From Eubacteriaceae bacterium (GTDB lineage Bacteria; Bacillota; Clostridia; Lachnospirales; Lachnospiraceae), in contig CAJTCR010000035.1 of assembly GCA_910574915.1 (NCBI GenBank), forward strand, positions 1 to 54,624: a stretch of DNA of 54,624 nt, given 5' to 3'. A model generated the notes under the pieces. The model ran no database searches. It had not been told where the DNA came from and worked only from the letters and a program-made list of their open reading frames with translations. Positions within the stretch are counted from its first letter, which is position 1; the number at the start of each line of letters is the position of its first letter. Both the position numbers and the translations under genes were made by a program. Of this stretch, positions 22,887 through 32,648 are shown piece after piece.

Positions 22887-24316
22887 TGGCAGGTTATTTT
22901 AAGATTGGTGAGGAAAAGGTCAGGCCAGGGTCGTATTTTAACATCAGTACCAATGACAAGCTGGTGGAGATCATCAACGGGGTTACAGCAGTAATCTTCC
23001 GGTCTGATTTCGGGCCGCTTGGTGAAGTTACGGAACTGGATAAGGACGAAGGCTATGCGGAGATGTTTGGCACAGGCGGCACAACGGATGCGCTCAGGGA
23101 AGCGCTCAGCGGCGGCGCGCTGACGCTTCTGGCCTGCCGTCTTGGTAACGGCGGCTCATGTGCGAAAGTTTCACTGCAGGATACAGAAGGGCAGGACTGT
23201 GTGGAGCTTGGCACAAAATACCCGGGTTCCAGGCCGTTTACAGCAACGGTACGCGAGAAACTTACGGATGCATCGCTGAAAGAATGCGTGATTTATTCCG
23301 GCACAAAGGAAATCGAAATGGTGACATTTGCTGCCGGTGAAGGAGAAGCGGCTGCATTGGCGGAAGCAATCGCCGGGACGGACAATTTTGTTGCGAAAGT
23401 GGCGGACGGGAAAGAAAAGGCGCTCCTTGCAAACGTTTCGCAGGCAGAGCTGACAGGGGGCGCTGACCCGGATGTAACCGTTGATTCGTATTCGGAGGCG
23501 TTTACGATGCTGGAACCGTATACGTTCAATACCATCTGCGTGGATACAGAAGACACCGCCATACACATGATGCTGCAGTCGTACCTTAACCGGATCTTCC
23601 AGGATGGGTCTTTTGCACAGGCGGTTGTTGCAGAAACAAATAAGATTGACATTAAGACCAGGCAGAAGCGCGCAGCAGCCTATGACGATGAAAAAATGAA
23701 TTATGTGCTGAACCCGAAACTGCGCGTGAAGGTGACGGACGCTGCAACCAATACGGTAAGTTTCCTTGTAATTGACGGGTACAAGACAGCGGCACGTATT
23801 GCAGGCATGATTGGGGCGGTGCCAAGCAACCAGTCCCTGACGCATACGGTGCTTGATGATGTTACAGAACTGTTAGAGGAACTGACGCCCGCACAGATTA
23901 CAAAGTCAGAGAAGATGGGGTGCATTGTCTTAGCTAAAAATACGAAAAAGAAAATCTGGATTGACTACGCGATCAACACCATGATCAACCCAACGGAAGA
24001 CAAGGATAAGGGGTGGAAGAAGATCCGCCGTGTAAAAACGCGTTTTGAAATGCTCCGACGTTGCAACCAGGTTACGGACGACCTTGTAGGGAAAGTAGAC
24101 AATGATACGAACGGGCGCAAGACGATTGTAAGCAACCTGAACAGTGTAGGCGCTGATATGATAGGAGAAGGGAAGCTCACCGCATTTACGGCGTCTGAAA
24201 GCAAAAGGTTTGTTTCAGACGGGGATTCCTGCTGGTTTGACATCGATGTGGTAGATAAAGATTCCGCTGAACATATTTACTGCATGTATAAATTCCAGTT
24301 CAGCACGAATGTGTAA
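22886..24316 (+). CDS. Contractile tail sheath protein (XkdK-like)
   Basis: This 476-residue protein fits the sheath family. It has an N-terminal arm (VRPGSYFNISTNDKLVEIIN), a variable insertion domain, and a conserved C-terminal core with ATNTVSFLVIDGYKTAARIA, KMGCIVLAKNTKKKIWIDYA, RVKTRFEMLRRCNQVTDDL and ISVNLNSVG-like SNLNSVGADMI. Contraction of the sheath drives the tube through the cell envelope. Its presence makes this a myophage-type prophage. Followed by the tube gene. Confidence 0.93.
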   Translation: MAGYFKIGEEKVRPGSYFNISTNDKLVEIINGVTAVIFRSDFGPLGEVTELDKDEGYAEMFGTGGTTDALREALSGGALTLLACRLGNGGSCAKVSLQDTEGQDCVELGTKYPGSRPFTATVREKLTDASLKECVIYSGTKEIEMVTFAAGEGEAAALAEAIAGTDNFVAKVADGKEKALLANVSQAELTGGADPDVTVDSYSEAFTMLEPYTFNTICVDTEDTAIHMMLQSYLNRIFQDGSFAQAVVAETNKIDIKTRQKRAAAYDDEKMNYVLNPKLRVKVTDAATNTVSFLVIDGYKTAARIAGMIGAVPSNQSLTHTVLDDVTELLEELTPAQITKSEKMGCIVLAKNTKKKIWIDYAINTMINPTEDKDKGWKKIRRVKTRFEMLRRCNQVTDDLVGKVDNDTNGRKTIVSNLNSVGADMIGEGKLTAFTASESKRFVSDGDSCWFDIDVVDKDSAEHIYCMYKFQFSTNV

Positions 24317-24375
24317 GGGATGCTTGCAGGCCCGGCAGCAAAGGGTATAAAGTTGAAAAAGGAGGCGAATAAGCC

Positions 24376-24840
24376 ATGAGAAACCCGCAGGCAGCAAATG
24401 ACGCCAGGCATGGGCGGACAGGGAAAGACGGGGCTTTTTATAACAGCGAAGGGACTATGATAGCCACAGTGGAACAGTTTACTTCAAATGTAAGCTGGAA
24501 CAATGCAAAATATTCTGTCCTTGGGGACGCACAGGAGCACGAGACAGCGAATACATTTGCCGTGAGCCTTACGATGTCACAGGTGGTAGTGGAAGATGAT
24601 GCGTTTTTTACGGAATTGATGGAAGCGATGGAAACGCAGATCATGCCGTACTGGTCATTCCAGGGTTCTTTGCTTGGGAGGAATGGATCGAAGGAACGCG
24701 TGTCTTATTATGAAGTTGTCCCATCCGGGCAGGTGGATATCCAGAATGTGGCAGTAGGGGATGTCATTAAGCGGCAATGGAATTTCTTTGTAAACAGGCC
24801 GCCAAAGCTGACCAGCCTTTTAACAGTGGACAGAGGCTGA
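24376..24840 (+). CDS. Tail tube protein (XkdM-like)
   Basis: This 154-residue protein follows the sheath gene with GGAGG upstream. Motifs include GRTGKDGAFYNSEGTMIATV, NVSWNNAKYSVLGDAQEHET, and a final VIKRQWNFFVNRPPKLTSLL. It forms the inner tube that the sheath surrounds. A terminator follows, so sheath and tube may be made at higher levels than the downstream tail genes. Confidence 0.9.
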   Translation: MRNPQAANDARHGRTGKDGAFYNSEGTMIATVEQFTSNVSWNNAKYSVLGDAQEHETANTFAVSLTMSQVVVEDDAFFTELMEAMETQIMPYWSFQGSLLGRNGSKERVSYYEVVPSGQVDIQNVAVGDVIKRQWNFFVNRPPKLTSLLTVDRG

Positions 24841-24874
24841 CCTAAATAAAAAGAACAAATGTGAAGCAGATACA

Positions 24875-24900
24875 GGGAAGGCGTTATGCCTTTCCTTTTT
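24875..24900 (+). terminator. Intrinsic terminator inside the tail operon
   Basis: GGGAAGGC and GCCTTTCC pair (one G-T pair) around GTTAT and are followed by five T. It lies between tail tube and tail chaperone genes and is probably leaky, lowering transcript of the chaperone and tape-measure genes relative to capsid, sheath and tube. Confidence 0.7.
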
Positions 24901-24929
24901 GAGTTAGTGAAAAAGGCAGGAGGAGCACA

Positions 24930-25517
24930 ATGCAACAGGAAAAATTTAAGCCTGGAATCAGTATGAATCCAGCAGCGCAGGAGACAGACGGTACAGATGC
25001 AGATACTGAAAAAATGGAATTTACGAAAGAACAGACAGCAAACCAGATGCGTATGCATGAGGAGGATTTCCTCCAGGGCCTTATTGATGCGGCCTGCTAC
25101 ACGGCAGAAGAGAGAAAAGTAATTGAAATCGCAAGGAAAGACCCGTCAACTGGTGAAAGCAGGGTATATTTCAGATTTACTATCCGCCCGCTGGCAGAAG
25201 AGGAGTACGACCGGTGCAAAAAGAAACATACAAAGTATGTACGCAATAAGAGCATAGGCGTGAAAATGCCAGAGGACACGAATGCCGTAAAATACAGGGA
25301 TGCGCTGATCTACCAGGCAACGGTGGAGGAAGACCGCGCAAAGTTGTGGGATAACAAGAAAGCATGGGAGGTCATGCGTGACAAGGGGCTGCAGATCATG
25401 AACGGGCTGGATGTGATTGAATATTCGCTGAAAGTCGGTGAAAAGGATGCTGTCATTGATGAAATCGACAAGCTCAGCGGTTACGGCTCTAATCTGGAGG
25501 AAGTAGTAAAAAACTGA
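24930..25517 (+). CDS. Tail assembly chaperone (XkdN/lambda G-like), with -1 frameshift extension
   Basis: This 195-residue protein matches the XkdN type: a charged N-terminus, STGESRVYFRFTIRPLAEEE, KKKHTKYVRNKSIGVKMPED, and NGLDVIEYSLKVGEKDAVID. It coats the tape-measure protein before tube assembly. The gene ends in A AAA AAC TGA. A -1 shift at that heptamer adds 59 residues (LIRAGGKTCLLHHIFQKHGI, then DEFYSRPKGVQSFMLAS), stopping at 25691-25693 for a product of about 254 residues. This is the G/G-T arrangement of tail chaperones. The extended frame overlaps the tape-measure start. Confidence 0.85.
   Translation: MQQEKFKPGISMNPAAQETDGTDADTEKMEFTKEQTANQMRMHEEDFLQGLIDAACYTAEERKVIEIARKDPSTGESRVYFRFTIRPLAEEEYDRCKKKHTKYVRNKSIGVKMPEDTNAVKYRDALIYQATVEEDRAKLWDNKKAWEVMRDKGLQIMNGLDVIEYSLKVGEKDAVIDEIDKLSGYGSNLEEVVKN
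25508..25514 (+). other. Programmed -1 ribosomal frameshift site A AAA AAC
   Basis: The heptamer is in the correct zero-frame phase (GTA AAA AAC TGA) and sits right at the stop codon. The -1 frame stays open for 59 codons with family-like content. Confidence 0.8.
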
Positions 25518-25670
25518 TCCGGGCAGGCGGGAAGACCTGCCTGCTCCACCATATTTTTCAAAAGCATGGGATCACGCCGGATGAATTTTACAGCAGGCCC
25601 AAAGGCGTGCAGTCCTTCATGCTTGCATCGACTTTAATAGCATTGGAGCCGCAGGAAGGAGATGGAGCGG

Positions 25671-28600
25671 ATGGCGGAAACGGTCAGGATTGAAATACCG
25701 ATTGAGGTATTTGACAATACAGACCCGGAGCTTGGCAATGCCATCCGGGGCATTGACAGGCTTGGGCAGGCTGCGGACAGGGCCGGAGAATCAGCCCAGC
25801 GGTCTGGACGGCGGGTGACGGAATTTGACCGGTCTTCGGAACGGACGCAGCGGACGCTTTCACAATGGATGAAAGAAAAATATGAAATCCTGCTGGAAGC
25901 AAAAGACCGGATTGCCCCAGTCCTTTCTGCTATCGGTGGCGGCATCCGAAACCTTGCAGGCAAAGCGTGGAGTGTTACCATGAAAGCGGCCGATTTTGTT
26001 ACAAAACCGGTACAGGGGATCATAAATCTGCTGAAGAACCCCATTTTTCAAGTCGGAGCCGTCCTTGGAGTCAGTATCGGGATGAAAGATACAATAGAAA
26101 CCTACAAAGACTTTGAGGCGGCAATGTCACAGGTACAGGCGGTAAGTGGGGCTACTGCTCCAGAACTTGAGCAGCTTACCGACAAAGCAAAGGAAATGGG
26201 CGCTACAACGAAGTTTACGGCTGAGGAATCAGCTACAGCTTTTAATTATATGGCAATGGCCGGCTGGAAGACACAGGATATGCTTAGCGGCATTGAAGGC
26301 ATCTTAAACCTTGCGGCAGCATCCGGGGAAAGCCTTGGAACAACATCAGACATTGTGACGGACGCACTGACCGCTTTCGGGCTGCAGGCATCCGATGCCG
26401 GGCATTTTGCGGATGTATTGGCACAGGCATCTTCGAACGCGAACACGAATGTGAGTATGCTTGGGGAAAGTTTTAAATATGTTGCCCCGGTAGCAGGCGC
26501 CATGAAATATAACGTAGAAGATGTATCGCTGGCGCTGGGGCTGATGGCAAATGCAAGTGTTAAAGGCTCTATGGCTGGAACTTCTCTGAAAACTGCCCTG
26601 GTAAATATGGCGTCCCCGACAGACAAAATGGCTACGGCCATGAAAAAGTATGGCATCAGCCTGACAGACAGCGATGGAAAGATGAAGACTTTAAAAGGAG
26701 TTATGGATAACCTGCGCACAAGCCTTGGCGGGCTTGCGGAAGCAGAGCAGACAGCAGCCGCAAGCAGGATTTTTGGAAAAGAAGCTATGGCTGGTATGCT
26801 TTCCATCATTAATGCCAGTGAAAAGGATTATAACAAACTGACAAAGGCTGTGAACAATGCGGACGGTGCAGCAAAAAATATGTCGGAAACGATGCTGGAT
26901 AACCTGCAAGGCTCCATTACCCTGTTACAGAGCGCTGTTGACGGCGTGAAAATATCAACCGGAGAGCGCCTGGCTCCATACGTGAGGGGGATTGCGGACT
27001 GGATGACGGAAATGATGCCGGAGATTGAATCCGGCCTGGGTGAACTGATGGATTTTGTTGACAGGAAAATAAACAGCCTTAAGGCAAAATTTGCAGAGAT
27101 CAGAGCGACAGAGGAATGGCAGAATGCAGATATTTTCGGAAAAGTCAAAATAGCCTGGGATGAAATCATTGCGCAGCCATTCTCAGAATGGTGGGAAAGC
27201 GCCGGGAAAGCGAAGATTGCAGGCATGGCGGGCGGCGTAGGCGAAGGAATAGGTTCCGCATTGAAGACAGGGATATTAACGCTGCTGGGAATAGACGTAT
27301 CAGGAACACTGGATGAGGGGGCAAGCATTGGGGCTTCTTTTGCAAAGGGATTTTCTGAGGGATTTGATTTTGAAACAATTAGCAGCAAGCTGATGGATGG
27401 TTTAAAAAATATGGTGTCCAATGCAGCGAAACTTTTGCCGGGAGGAGAAGCGGCAGACCTCTCTTCCTTATTGTCGGCTGGGATGTTAGCAAAAGTAGCA
27501 GGGCCGTTATTAAATGCGGGCATTGGTGGCGTAAGATTGGGCAGAAGCATCTTTGGCAGTCAAACATTGCCGCCGGAAGACGGTGAAACCACTGTCGTTC
27601 CAGGCATAGGAAGAAGGATTATCGGGAATGCGGACGCAGGCACTGGTCTTTTGGGAGTTGGTTCCAGCGTGGCGATGCGGCTTGGTGCGGGAAATCTTGC
27701 CAGTGGAGCTTCTCTGTCTACCGGTGCGCTTTCAGCGCTTGGCCTTGGAGCGGCCGCAGGCGGTGCAATCGGTGGGGTATCTGCCATCAGTGGCGGCATG
27801 GACGTTTATCGTGGTTTTACAGCAGATGATAAAGAAGAGGCAGCAGCGTATAAGGAATCCGGTGCATGGAAGTTGGGCGGCGTTGGCGCAGGAGCCGCAG
27901 CAGGAGCCGCAATCGGATCTGTAGTTCCGGTAGTTGGCACTGCTGTCGGAGGACTGATTGGTGCAGGCGTTGGCGGCATTGCCGGGTGGCTGAAAGGAAA
28001 CAAAGTTAAAGATGATTACAAAGAGAAGTTAAAAGAACAGGAAGAGGCTGAGGCGAAAGCGCAGGAACTTGCTGCAAAAACCCAGCAGGTTTTTGAGTTG
28101 ACAGGCGTTTCCATTGACAGCGCTGTTCTTGAAACACAGGAATTAAAAGATGCAATGGACGATGCAGGGGTTAGCGCGGAGCAGTTTGGCGCAATGTTCC
28201 AGGAAGCGGTTGGAAACAACCTGAAAAGCCATTTCGGCGATCTCAAACTCTCCCTAAAGGAAACACAGGACCTTGCAAAAAGCATTGTATTTGATAAACA
28301 GGAAAAGGGAGTGCAGAAATTTTCGGATGCGCTGGGCGCGTCGGAGAGCAGTCTGTCCGGGCTGAAAAACCGGATGCAGGAAATTGACCGGCTGAACTGG
28401 GAGGCAGAGCTTGGAATTAAGATGTCGAAGGGAGACATAAGCGATTTTAAGGACGCTATGGACGCGCTGGCAGAAGATGCACAGTCTTATTTGAAAGATA
28501 AGCATTATGAAGCAAATGTAGCTGTGAATATGCTTGCGGGAAAAGACAATGCGGACGGGATCAGTGACAGCCTGAAAGAGACTTATGCAGGGCTGCAGTC

Positions 28601-30392
28601 CCAGATTGACGAAGCCAGCGCTGAATTGCAGCGCGTAACTTCAAAAGCATTCAAAGACGGCGTGATTTCTACGGAAGATATGGTAAAAGTTAAGATTGGC
28701 GGCGTGAAGTATGAAATGGATGAAGCAGCGGCAGTTACGGCTTTACAGAACCAGATCGCGGAAATCACAAACAAAGTGGCAGGCGCACAGCAGGACGCAA
28801 AGCTGGAAGCGTTGAAAATCCGGTATAGCGGTGCGCAGCTTGATGCGGAGTCTTTTGCAAATCTGCAGCAGGAATTGCAGGCGGATGTGGAAAGTTTTAC
28901 AGAAAGCTACAGCCAGGCGCTGGAAGTTGGCATTACAAACCTAAAACTCCAGCTTGGCGAAGGCGCGATTGATAAATCTACATACGAAGAACAGTTAAAG
29001 CAGCTTGCGGAGGGTTACGATGCACAAATTGATGAAATGCAGGTCAGGGTGGAATCCTTCCAGCTTGACACGATCGCTGAGTCTTATGGCAGTGCGTTGG
29101 ATGGGATTTTGCCTGATATTGAAGGAACGACATCTGAAAAATTGTCTGAGGCAATGCAGAATGCGCTTGCAATAGAGCCGGAACCGGCGGAATGGAGCGC
29201 AGAGCAGATCGCATCCTGGTTCGGATTGGAGAGTTTAGGCGCTGAAACACAGGCAGCATTGTCTGAAATCTTGCAGCAGACAGCAGAAACCATCCCGCAG
29301 AAAATGAGCGAAGAAATCACATCTGCTATGAGTGCGGTAGATTATTCCGGCTTGGATTTAGCAGGGCCGTTCTCCAATGAGTACATCGCACAGATGCAGG
29401 CGGCAGATTTATCAGCCGGCGCAAACGCGTTGGCACAAAATGTGGAGACAGGCACAGCAGCATCCATGGGACTGCTTACTTTTGCTGAATCCGGAGCTGC
29501 GGTGACGAATGGGGTTGGCAGCGCCATACAGAGTGCGGATATGAGTCCAATAGCATCTGCAGTGGACACTTTAAAATCCAATACGGATGCAAAGGTAAAT
29601 TCTGCATTTGGCGCAGGAGTCTCGACAACCATGCCAGTCAATGTGACGGCGGATTACAGGCTGCTCAACCCGGCAGCGACTGTAAATATCAGCGGGGCTG
29701 GTTCCGGGAATGCATCTTTGACGGCAACGATTTCTGGGCACGCAGCCGGCGGCTATGTGCAGGGCAGGCAGTTGTCCTGGCTGGCAGAAGAAGGGTATGG
29801 CGAGTTTGTTATCCCTACAAATCCAGGACGCAGGGCGCGTGCACTGGAATTGTACGAGCAGGCTGGTAAAGTGCTTGGAGTCAGCGCACATGCAGATGGC
29901 GGCTTTGTTGGAAATGGACAGCCAGCTTTTCATAATTATATGGTTTCTGGCGAAAACGCGCCATTGCAGGGTTCCTGTTCCATGGATTCATTTCTGGCGG
30001 GAAATGACTCATTACAAGAGGTTTATCAGGGAAATATCAATTATATCAATGACGCTGTTAAAAACGCCCCACGCGCCTATAACGAAACCAAAGAGACAAA
30101 TAATGTTTTGAACGATATGTCTGTTACAGAATCAGGCCAGAATGATTATGTCCCTGTGTATATTGGATCAGGCAATAGCGCTGAAAGCAGCCAGGGAAGC
30201 ACGACGATACAGGTCAGCGTACAAATGTCACCCGCGTTCAATATTTCCAGCCAGGAAACAGGAAAGCAAGGTACAGGGGATATTATGCAGGCAATCAGGA
30301 GGCATATGTCAGAAATTGCGGATGAAGTTGGCGGGGAGATTGCTGACAGGCTTAGTGAGGCGTTTGCGAATATGGCTCTGGAAGGAGTGTAA
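25671..30392 (+). CDS. Tail tape-measure protein (TP901 family)
   Basis: At 1573 residues this is by far the longest gene of the window. It sets tail length and is ejected with DNA. ATG 25671 is preferred over 25662 because GGAAGGAG is correctly spaced. Residues about 150-430 hold the TP901 core (AAMSQVQAVSGATAPELEQL, TKFTAEESATAFNYMAMAGW, SLKTALVNMASPTDKMATAM). A hydrophobic Gly/Ala-rich stretch follows (about residues 680-790) that could form membrane segments. Later come coiled helices and a C-terminal SWLAEEGYGEFVIPTNPGRR segment seen in many tape measures. Its stop overlaps the next start by one base. Confidence 0.93.
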   Translation: MAETVRIEIPIEVFDNTDPELGNAIRGIDRLGQAADRAGESAQRSGRRVTEFDRSSERTQRTLSQWMKEKYEILLEAKDRIAPVLSAIGGGIRNLAGKAWSVTMKAADFVTKPVQGIINLLKNPIFQVGAVLGVSIGMKDTIETYKDFEAAMSQVQAVSGATAPELEQLTDKAKEMGATTKFTAEESATAFNYMAMAGWKTQDMLSGIEGILNLAAASGESLGTTSDIVTDALTAFGLQASDAGHFADVLAQASSNANTNVSMLGESFKYVAPVAGAMKYNVEDVSLALGLMANASVKGSMAGTSLKTALVNMASPTDKMATAMKKYGISLTDSDGKMKTLKGVMDNLRTSLGGLAEAEQTAAASRIFGKEAMAGMLSIINASEKDYNKLTKAVNNADGAAKNMSETMLDNLQGSITLLQSAVDGVKISTGERLAPYVRGIADWMTEMMPEIESGLGELMDFVDRKINSLKAKFAEIRATEEWQNADIFGKVKIAWDEIIAQPFSEWWESAGKAKIAGMAGGVGEGIGSALKTGILTLLGIDVSGTLDEGASIGASFAKGFSEGFDFETISSKLMDGLKNMVSNAAKLLPGGEAADLSSLLSAGMLAKVAGPLLNAGIGGVRLGRSIFGSQTLPPEDGETTVVPGIGRRIIGNADAGTGLLGVGSSVAMRLGAGNLASGASLSTGALSALGLGAAAGGAIGGVSAISGGMDVYRGFTADDKEEAAAYKESGAWKLGGVGAGAAAGAAIGSVVPVVGTAVGGLIGAGVGGIAGWLKGNKVKDDYKEKLKEQEEAEAKAQELAAKTQQVFELTGVSIDSAVLETQELKDAMDDAGVSAEQFGAMFQEAVGNNLKSHFGDLKLSLKETQDLAKSIVFDKQEKGVQKFSDALGASESSLSGLKNRMQEIDRLNWEAELGIKMSKGDISDFKDAMDALAEDAQSYLKDKHYEANVAVNMLAGKDNADGISDSLKETYAGLQSQIDEASAELQRVTSKAFKDGVISTEDMVKVKIGGVKYEMDEAAAVTALQNQIAEITNKVAGAQQDAKLEALKIRYSGAQLDAESFANLQQELQADVESFTESYSQALEVGITNLKLQLGEGAIDKSTYEEQLKQLAEGYDAQIDEMQVRVESFQLDTIAESYGSALDGILPDIEGTTSEKLSEAMQNALAIEPEPAEWSAEQIASWFGLESLGAETQAALSEILQQTAETIPQKMSEEITSAMSAVDYSGLDLAGPFSNEYIAQMQAADLSAGANALAQNVETGTAASMGLLTFAESGAAVTNGVGSAIQSADMSPIASAVDTLKSNTDAKVNSAFGAGVSTTMPVNVTADYRLLNPAATVNISGAGSGNASLTATISGHAAGGYVQGRQLSWLAEEGYGEFVIPTNPGRRARALELYEQAGKVLGVSAHADGGFVGNGQPAFHNYMVSGENAPLQGSCSMDSFLAGNDSLQEVYQGNINYINDAVKNAPRAYNETKETNNVLNDMSVTESGQNDYVPVYIGSGNSAESSQGSTTIQVSVQMSPAFNISSQETGKQGTGDIMQAIRRHMSEIADEVGGEIADRLSEAFANMALEGV

Positions 30393-31096
30393 TGGCAGTA
30401 AAGATAAAGCTGAAATCAGAAAACGGAAAAAAATTTTACTTTTCAGTCATGCCGGAAGAAATACACATGAAGTCGGCTGCGAAATACCAGACATTTGATG
30501 TTATCAGGGACGGTGCTGTAAAAGTGCCGAATGGCATGGAAGTTGATGAAATATCATGGGATGGTGAATTTTTTGGAAAACCGAAACGGAAAGAAAGCAT
30601 CGTAAACACGGATTACTGGAAAAAGCCTGCGGACTGCATTGACATACTGCAAGAATGGATGGAAAAAGGAAAAGTCCTGACGCTGATTGTTTCAAAGACG
30701 TGGATTAACATGGACGTTACGATTGCGTCATTTGAAACAACAGCGTATGGGGCTTTTGGAAATGTGAAGTATTCCATTTCATTTGTCAGGGACCGCCCGC
30801 TGGAAGTGCGCACAACAAAAGAGGCAAAAATTGGAAAGAAAAAGAAAACAAAGAAAAGGCAGAATAAAAAGAAAACGGCAAAGTCCAAAGGTTCTGGGAA
30901 TACTGCTTCTTATACAGTGAAGATTGGTGATACGCTGTGGGGTATTGCTGCGTCAAAACTTGGGAGCGGGGCAGACTGGAAAAAAATTTATGATAAAAAC
31001 AAAGCGGTAATAGAAGCTGAGGCAAAGCGCCGCGGCAGGAGCAATTCTGACTGCGGCCATTGGATTTATCCAGGCACAGCGCTTGTAATACCGTAG
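30392..31096 (+). CDS. LysM-domain baseplate/tail protein (XkdP-like)
   Basis: This is a 234-residue protein. The N-terminal 130 residues match XkdP/gp53-like baseplate wedge proteins (KFYFSVMPEEIHMKSAAKYQ, PADCIDILQEWMEKGKVLTL). A Lys-rich linker (about residues 145-170) leads to a C-terminal LysM unit (YTVKIGDTLWGIAASKLGSG, WIYPGTALVIP), which binds glycan or peptidoglycan. Typical gene right after the tape measure. Confidence 0.9.
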   Translation: MAVKIKLKSENGKKFYFSVMPEEIHMKSAAKYQTFDVIRDGAVKVPNGMEVDEISWDGEFFGKPKRKESIVNTDYWKKPADCIDILQEWMEKGKVLTLIVSKTWINMDVTIASFETTAYGAFGNVKYSISFVRDRPLEVRTTKEAKIGKKKKTKKRQNKKKTAKSKGSGNTASYTVKIGDTLWGIAASKLGSGADWKKIYDKNKAVIEAEAKRRGRSNSDCGHWIYPGTALVIP

Positions 31097-31104
31097 GAGG
31101 CATT

Positions 31105-32106
31105 ATGGTTGATATAAGCACACTGGAATATAAGGTGGTTGCCTTTGATGAAGGCGGGAAAAAGCACGACATTACGGATTTTATTGAAAATTTTGGCTGG
31201 GAAGAGAACGACCATGAGCTGGCGGTGCGCCTGTCATTTACAGCAAGAAACGATATTGTGTCGAAAAGCAGGCTGTCATCCACGATCAAACCAAACTGCC
31301 TGATCCTGGCATATGCCAAAAGCGGGAAAAAGCCGTTTGAAGAAGTGGTGCGCGGGAAGGTGGTAACATGGAGCCGCGTAAACAGGAACAGCGGATATAC
31401 GTTTAAATGCACGGCATACGATGACTTGTACTGCCTGCAGAAAAGCCAGGATGATTTCTTTTTCCAGTCAGGAATCAGTACAAAATCAAGGATTAGCAAA
31501 GTGCTTGGCCAGTGGGGGATATCCCTTGGCAAATATGAGGGTCCGAACGCGTCCCACGGAAAGAAGAAATATCAGGCTATGTATATATCGGATATTGTCC
31601 TTGCTATTTTGGATGATGGGGTAAAAAAGGGCGGCAGCAAATGTATCATACGCCAGGAAAAAGGGCAGGTGCAGATTGTGAAGCGCGGCGGAAATAAGGA
31701 TGTATATGTTTTTGAAACAGATAACACGACAGCCCTGACACATTCCCTTAGCACAGAAGATATGGTAACGCGCGTTAAGATCATGGGGAAGGAGAAGAAA
31801 GGTGGAAAAGAGAAAGTAATTGCTACCCTGAACGGGGATACAAAGTATGGCATCCGTCAAAGGATTTACAAGAGGGGGCACGATGAAAAACTTTCTGACG
31901 CAAAATCAGCGGCACAGGCGATCCTGGATGAAAATGGCAGATTGAAAAATGAAGCAAAGGTGCAGTCGCCTGATGTTCCATGTATCAGAAAAGGCGATCT
32001 AGTATGCATGAGGGCACAGCAGATCAAAGGTGATTTTTATGTGCTCAGCATACAGCATGATGCAGAGACGCGGAGCATGACAATGGATATTAAAAGAAGG
32101 AAATGA
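31105..32106 (+). CDS. Baseplate hub protein (XkdQ-like)
   Basis: This 333-residue protein has GGAGG before ATG 31105. Family features include EENDHELAVRLSFTARNDIV, an OB-like region (VVRGKVVTWSRVNRNSGYTF), AYDDLYCLQKSQDDFFFQSG, and the final DLVCMRAQQIKGDFYVLSIQ. It matches gp27/XkdQ-like hubs that join tube and central spike. Follows the LysM protein as in PBSX. Confidence 0.9.
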   Translation: MVDISTLEYKVVAFDEGGKKHDITDFIENFGWEENDHELAVRLSFTARNDIVSKSRLSSTIKPNCLILAYAKSGKKPFEEVVRGKVVTWSRVNRNSGYTFKCTAYDDLYCLQKSQDDFFFQSGISTKSRISKVLGQWGISLGKYEGPNASHGKKKYQAMYISDIVLAILDDGVKKGGSKCIIRQEKGQVQIVKRGGNKDVYVFETDNTTALTHSLSTEDMVTRVKIMGKEKKGGKEKVIATLNGDTKYGIRQRIYKRGHDEKLSDAKSAAQAILDENGRLKNEAKVQSPDVPCIRKGDLVCMRAQQIKGDFYVLSIQHDAETRSMTMDIKRRK

Positions 32107-32118
32107 GAGGTAGCCGGA

Positions 32119-32631
32119 ATGGCATTTGATTCAAGCGGAGGCGCGAGCAAATTGGCGAAAGTGCTGACACAGAGAATGAAAAAATGCAAAGAGTCTCCTT
32201 TAGTGCTTGATTTTGGAGAGATACTCCCGAATATGAGCCTGCTTACAAACACATTCCCTTTGGAGATACCAAAAGGACAATATACGATCTGCCGCAGCGT
32301 AAGCTGGAACCCGGCAATCCCTATGACAATGACGTGGTGGGCAGATGAAGCTCCAGGCGTCCAGGGATGGGAAGATGAGGACTGGAGTGAAAAAGCGTGG
32401 CAGGGAGGACCGGCAGATCTGCACAATCCCCCGGTCAGCGTTCCGCACATACATGGAAAAAAAGGGGAACACGACCACGGATCGTGCCCGACAGGGCAGC
32501 ATTACCATGATGTATATCTTCCAGACAAAATGCGATGGATCAAGCCCGGAGACCGTGTGCTTGTGGCATGGGTGGAAGATGAGGCGGTCGTTATTGATAT
32601 TGTTCTTAATTCCGAAATTTTAGGTTCCTGA
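32119..32631 (+). CDS. Baseplate protein (XkdR/DUF2577-like)
   Basis: This is a 170-residue protein. The C-terminal part has an OB-fold-like pattern (MRWIKPGDRVLVAWVEDEAV, VIDIVLNSEIL). The centre has a His-rich stretch (VPHIHGKKGEHDHG) that may bind a metal, as in spike-tip proteins. Position between XkdQ-like and XkdS-like genes supports DUF2577. Confidence 0.8.
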   Translation: MAFDSSGGASKLAKVLTQRMKKCKESPLVLDFGEILPNMSLLTNTFPLEIPKGQYTICRSVSWNPAIPMTMTWWADEAPGVQGWEDEDWSEKAWQGGPADLHNPPVSVPHIHGKKGEHDHGSCPTGQHYHDVYLPDKMRWIKPGDRVLVAWVEDEAVVIDIVLNSEILGS

Positions 32632-32648
32632 GACAGGGGGGGATAAGA

